In this document: positions 61,751 through 64,000 of the stretch, piece by piece | Layout: every line of letters starts with the position of its first letter | Numbering within the stretch: position 1 is the stretch's first letter | Source: Eledone cirrhosa | Lineage: Eukaryota; Mollusca; Cephalopoda; Octopoda; Eledonidae | Direction of reading: 5' to 3' | Assembly: GCA_964016885.1 (NCBI GenBank) | Contig: OZ024745.1 | Span: 47,842,542 to 47,906,541, forward strand | DNA length: 64,000 nt | Program-made: the position numbers and the translations under genes | The notes under the pieces: model-generated | The model's database searches: none | Told to the model about the DNA's origin: nothing | Seen by the model: the letters and a program-made list of their open reading frames with translations, nothing else

Positions 61751-63149
61751 GTAGGTGAACCAAAGATATAAAAGAAACTGATAAAATAAATAAAATTAGC
61801 AGATAGGTGATGAAAGTTAAAAGTTATAAAGAATGCAGAACCTTTTTTTTTCCTGATTTATTGATAAAAAAATCATCATTAGCAACAACAACAACAACAG
61901 TAATAACAAGAATCTTTTCATATGAAAAGTCAATAAGTTATACCTATATACAATTGAAACAGAGACATCTCCAAATTCAAACATAATAAGCAAACAAAAA
62001 GTTAGTTTCAGATACAATGTATGGCTGAAATATTTACATATACAATACACCAGTCAAAAAAAATTGTTAAAATAATAGAGAAAAATAAAATAATATTAAG
62101 CATATACAGAATCATACAACATGTAGGCGAGAGATTGGAGACATCTATAAATAAAGAAAACATTATTTATTGATATCAAAATGTAGCAAAAGTTAGCTGA
62201 GCTGTGTTGAAAATTTGTTGCTAATCTATATAGCCATCAAGTTTTAATAGTAAAACAAAAGAGCTAAAGTCAGCATCCTATAACTATTATTAGCTTGGTG
62301 GAGGTGACGTGCATTAAGAAAACAAAAATGAAAAAGATTCTTTTGAGTTGAAGAAGAATTAATTAGGTAGTGGATAATTGCATGACACAATTGTTATAGA
62401 AATAAATCAACTACGGGATTTTTTTTTTTTATATTAATAAGACATTATTAAAAGTCTCATCATTTGGGTATGGATTCTTTTGACTTTATCTGCTATCCAA
62501 CAGATTCCACACTACCAACGAAAGATATGCAATTTAAATCACAGAAAACATTAATATCTTAATGATAGTAAATGAACGGAAATAAAGAATTGTTTTTGGT
62601 TGTTTTTTGTGTTTTTTTAGTAAATACAAGCAGAAGGTGGGGTAAGGGAATAAAAAGGTAACAAAAGTAACTGAGAATATGATGAATAATAATAAATAAT
62701 ACTTGTTTAAATTTCAAAACAAAATGAAGCATGCAGACATGAAAGAGAATAAAGGAAATGTAATTAAATAAATGATATCTATGAAATAGTTTTATTAAAC
62801 TATACAACCCCAACCACAGAGAACTGAATTTTGATTATTATTATTATCATTATATAAGTATCGATTTACATACAAATCACTGTCATAGACACATACAATT
62901 AATTAGCTAGCTTTCAGGTGAAAAAAAAAAATCAAACTATTACCTGATTGTACTAATTTCTGATTAATATAACTCTCAGTATATTAGTTTCAGTTAACAT
63001 TGCTCAGAGGTACAAAGTTAACACATAGTTACACATTATTGGTCCACTTGAAACTAAAATAAATGTGTCTTAAACTAAAAGTTCCTATCAAAAATAAAGA
63101 AAATACAGTATGCTTACATAATGTCATTTGCATATTTTTTATATTTTAA
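61751..63149. other. AT-rich intergenic sequence with short simple repeats
   Basis: No gene is supported. The stretch contains a CAA-rich run near 61,884-61,900, T- and A-homopolymers (for example near 62,420 and 62,925) and an ATT run near 62,837-62,855. Minus-strand open frames here encode hydrophobic, Leu/Phe/Ile-rich peptides that mirror the A-rich composition and lack any recognisable domain. I found no SINE body motif, RNA gene or transposon end in it. Confidence 0.6.
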
Positions 63150-63355
63150 AATATTGATTTCTAATTTAGGCACAAGACCATAAATTTTGGGGGAGGGGAA
63201 AGTTGCTTATGTCAATCCCAGAACTTAACTGGTACTTTATTTTATCGATCCTGGAAGGATGAAAGGCGAAGTTGAACTCAGAAAGTAAAGAGCCAGAACA
63301 AAAACTGCTAAGCATTTGTCTGATGCTCTAACAACTCTGCCAATCCACTGTCCTT
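63150..63355 (-). mobile_element. Cephalopod-type tRNA-derived SINE, antisense, B box deleted
   Basis: Read on the minus strand, this begins with a degenerate tRNA head (GGATTGGCAGAGTTG, A-box-like TGGCAGAG; complement of about 63,330-63,350). It continues through a tRNA-like part, the GATGAAAGGC block (plus strand 63,258-63,269), ATCGATAAAATAAAGTACC, a CTGGGATTGACAT block and a C-rich CCCCTCCCCC stretch, and ends in an A/T tail near 63,150. Order and motifs match the abundant SINE body I know from octopus and other coleoids. Where the B box should be, GAAGTTGAACTCAGA is about 14 bases shorter than in the related copies, so the internal promoter is broken. This copy is the best clue to the organism. 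Confidence 0.78.
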
Positions 63356-63377
63356 TTATCTTTTAAAATATTAAAAG

Positions 63378-63708
63378 GAAAGAAGTTAATTGTCAGATCC
63401 GATGAAGGAAATAATGTTTTGATCGGTCTTTCTATTGCTGATATTATCTGCTGGTTGCAACTCTTGGCTGAAAGAAGCAGAATTTAAACTCAGAATTCAC
63501 AGAGCCAGATCAGATATCACAAAGCATGCCATTCGACTCCTTAATAATTCTGCCAATCCTCTGCCCTGGAACTAGTATTTTATTTATTAACCCCAAAAGG
63601 ATGAAAGGCAAAGTTAACTTTGGCAAGATTTGAATTCAGAGTGCGCTTAGCCGGAACAAACACAGAAACATTTAATCCAATGCCTTAACAACTCTGCCAA
63701 TTCACCAC
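63378..63708 (-). mobile_element. Dimeric tRNA-derived SINE-like copy 3 (antisense)
   Basis: Same layout as the copies at 60.3 and 60.7 kb. The plus strand starts GAAAGAAGTTAATTGTCAG, contains TATTGCTGATATTATCTGC, then a tRNA-like module (GAATTTAAACTCAGAATTC, degenerate B box). A second module follows with AACCCCAAAAGGATGAAAGG and B-box complement GATTTGAAT (63,627-63,635), ending in an A-box-like complement (CAACTCTGCCAATTCACC). It stands just upstream, in sense direction, of the SINE at 63,150-63,355. Both are in the same orientation as the two copies 2.7 kb to the left. Confidence 0.7.
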
Positions 63709-64000
63709 AAATATTAATGAGTTGATAATTCTAGAGTTCTATAATGTATGAGTAAACTGAAGGACCTAACATTTAGAAACATTGGTTAACACTTTGAAAG
63801 ACCTACATAGACCTAAAACAGACATATATACTCTTAAATTTCCAAAGATTAACACTTAGAACCTGTCAGCCTTTCATTCCAATATCAACATTGTTTAACT
63901 ACATCCTACCAGCCTGATACTCCATTCTGCTGTGCACTTGTTTACTACTGACATTCACACTGCTTTTTCATAAATCAGCAATTGTTTTACATCATTGCTT
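63709..64000. other. AT-rich sequence to the window edge, nothing recognised
   Basis: Non-coding AT-rich sequence continuing past the end of the window. ACATTTAGAAACATTGGTTAACACTTTG and a later TTAACACTTAGAA are loosely similar, but not enough to call a repeat. No gene, RNA or mobile-element end is supported. Confidence 0.55.

Noticed and set aside
61817..62050. 77-codon minus-strand hydrophobic open frame
   Set aside because: The Leu run is a translation of the CAA-rich simple repeat on the other strand; no domain or context for a membrane protein.
62559..62813. 84-codon minus-strand hydrophobic open frame
   Set aside because: Phe/Leu/Ile/His-rich peptide mirroring A-rich DNA; no conserved motif.
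60316..63708. Functional tRNA genes
   Set aside because: The A- and B-box-like motifs are degenerate, lie in repeated SINE modules with SINE body sequence, and do not fold into a full cloverleaf by inspection.

Overview
The first 57,520 bases are one uninterrupted, head-to-tail satellite DNA array with a 53-bp monomer, about 1,084 copies, all in the same orientation. The remaining 6.5 kb is AT-rich, non-coding DNA holding microsatellites, tRNA-derived SINEs, a non-autonomous hAT-type transposon and a palindromic MITE-like element. I find no protein-coding gene, tRNA or rRNA gene, or CRISPR array. The organism is a eukaryote, most likely a coleoid cephalopod (octopus more than squid or cuttlefish). 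The evidence is the antisense SINE at about 63,150-63,355, whose body (a GGGGGAGGGG-rich stretch, a CAATCCCAG-type block, an ACTGGTACTT block, GGATGAAAGGC, then a degenerate tRNA head) is the arrangement I know from abundant cephalopod SINEs. The ATGT, TA and GT-rich microsatellites fit the same picture. The assignment rests on recall, not on a search.

Layout of the array. The period is exact: every distance I measured between marked variants equals n x 53 plus a multiple of 4. The +4 steps come from a TTGC duplication found at 18 places, all left of 34.81 kb. The total length (57,520) is met exactly by 1,082 full monomers, two partial ones and 18 x 4 bp, so there is no other net length change. 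Point variants repeat in blocks and reveal nested duplications: a 5,626-bp offset joining 1-3.4 kb to 5.6-9.0 kb, a 2,923-bp tandem duplication (9.45-15.30 kb), an imperfect 5.4-6.0-kb duplication (14.7-20.3 against 20.7-25.8 kb), a 4,513-bp tandem duplication (24.7-33.8 kb), a 2,385-bp duplication (36.8-41.6 kb), an 8,427-bp duplication (39.4-55.8 kb), and small 2-, 3-, 7-, 8-, 10-, 13- and 20-monomer units inside these. The array therefore has at least two domains: a left one carrying the 57-bp monomers and a right one carrying a GACACC variant.

Layout of the flank. The array stops abruptly at 57,520, within a monomer of almost consensus sequence. The flank then holds a 52/59-bp direct duplication, three pieces of an unknown dispersed repeat, several microsatellites, a 383-bp hAT-like element with a perfect 8-bp target-site duplication and two perfect internal palindromes, two dimeric tRNA-type SINE-like units back to back, a 110-bp imperfect palindrome abutting a GT/GGTGT microsatellite, and two more SINE copies near the right end.

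No genes work together here. The window is structural or heterochromatic DNA plus mobile-element debris. The most informative observations concern how the array was built (strict length, traceable insertion lineages, nested duplications) and a regular ladder of short palindromes inside the conserved part of the monomer.
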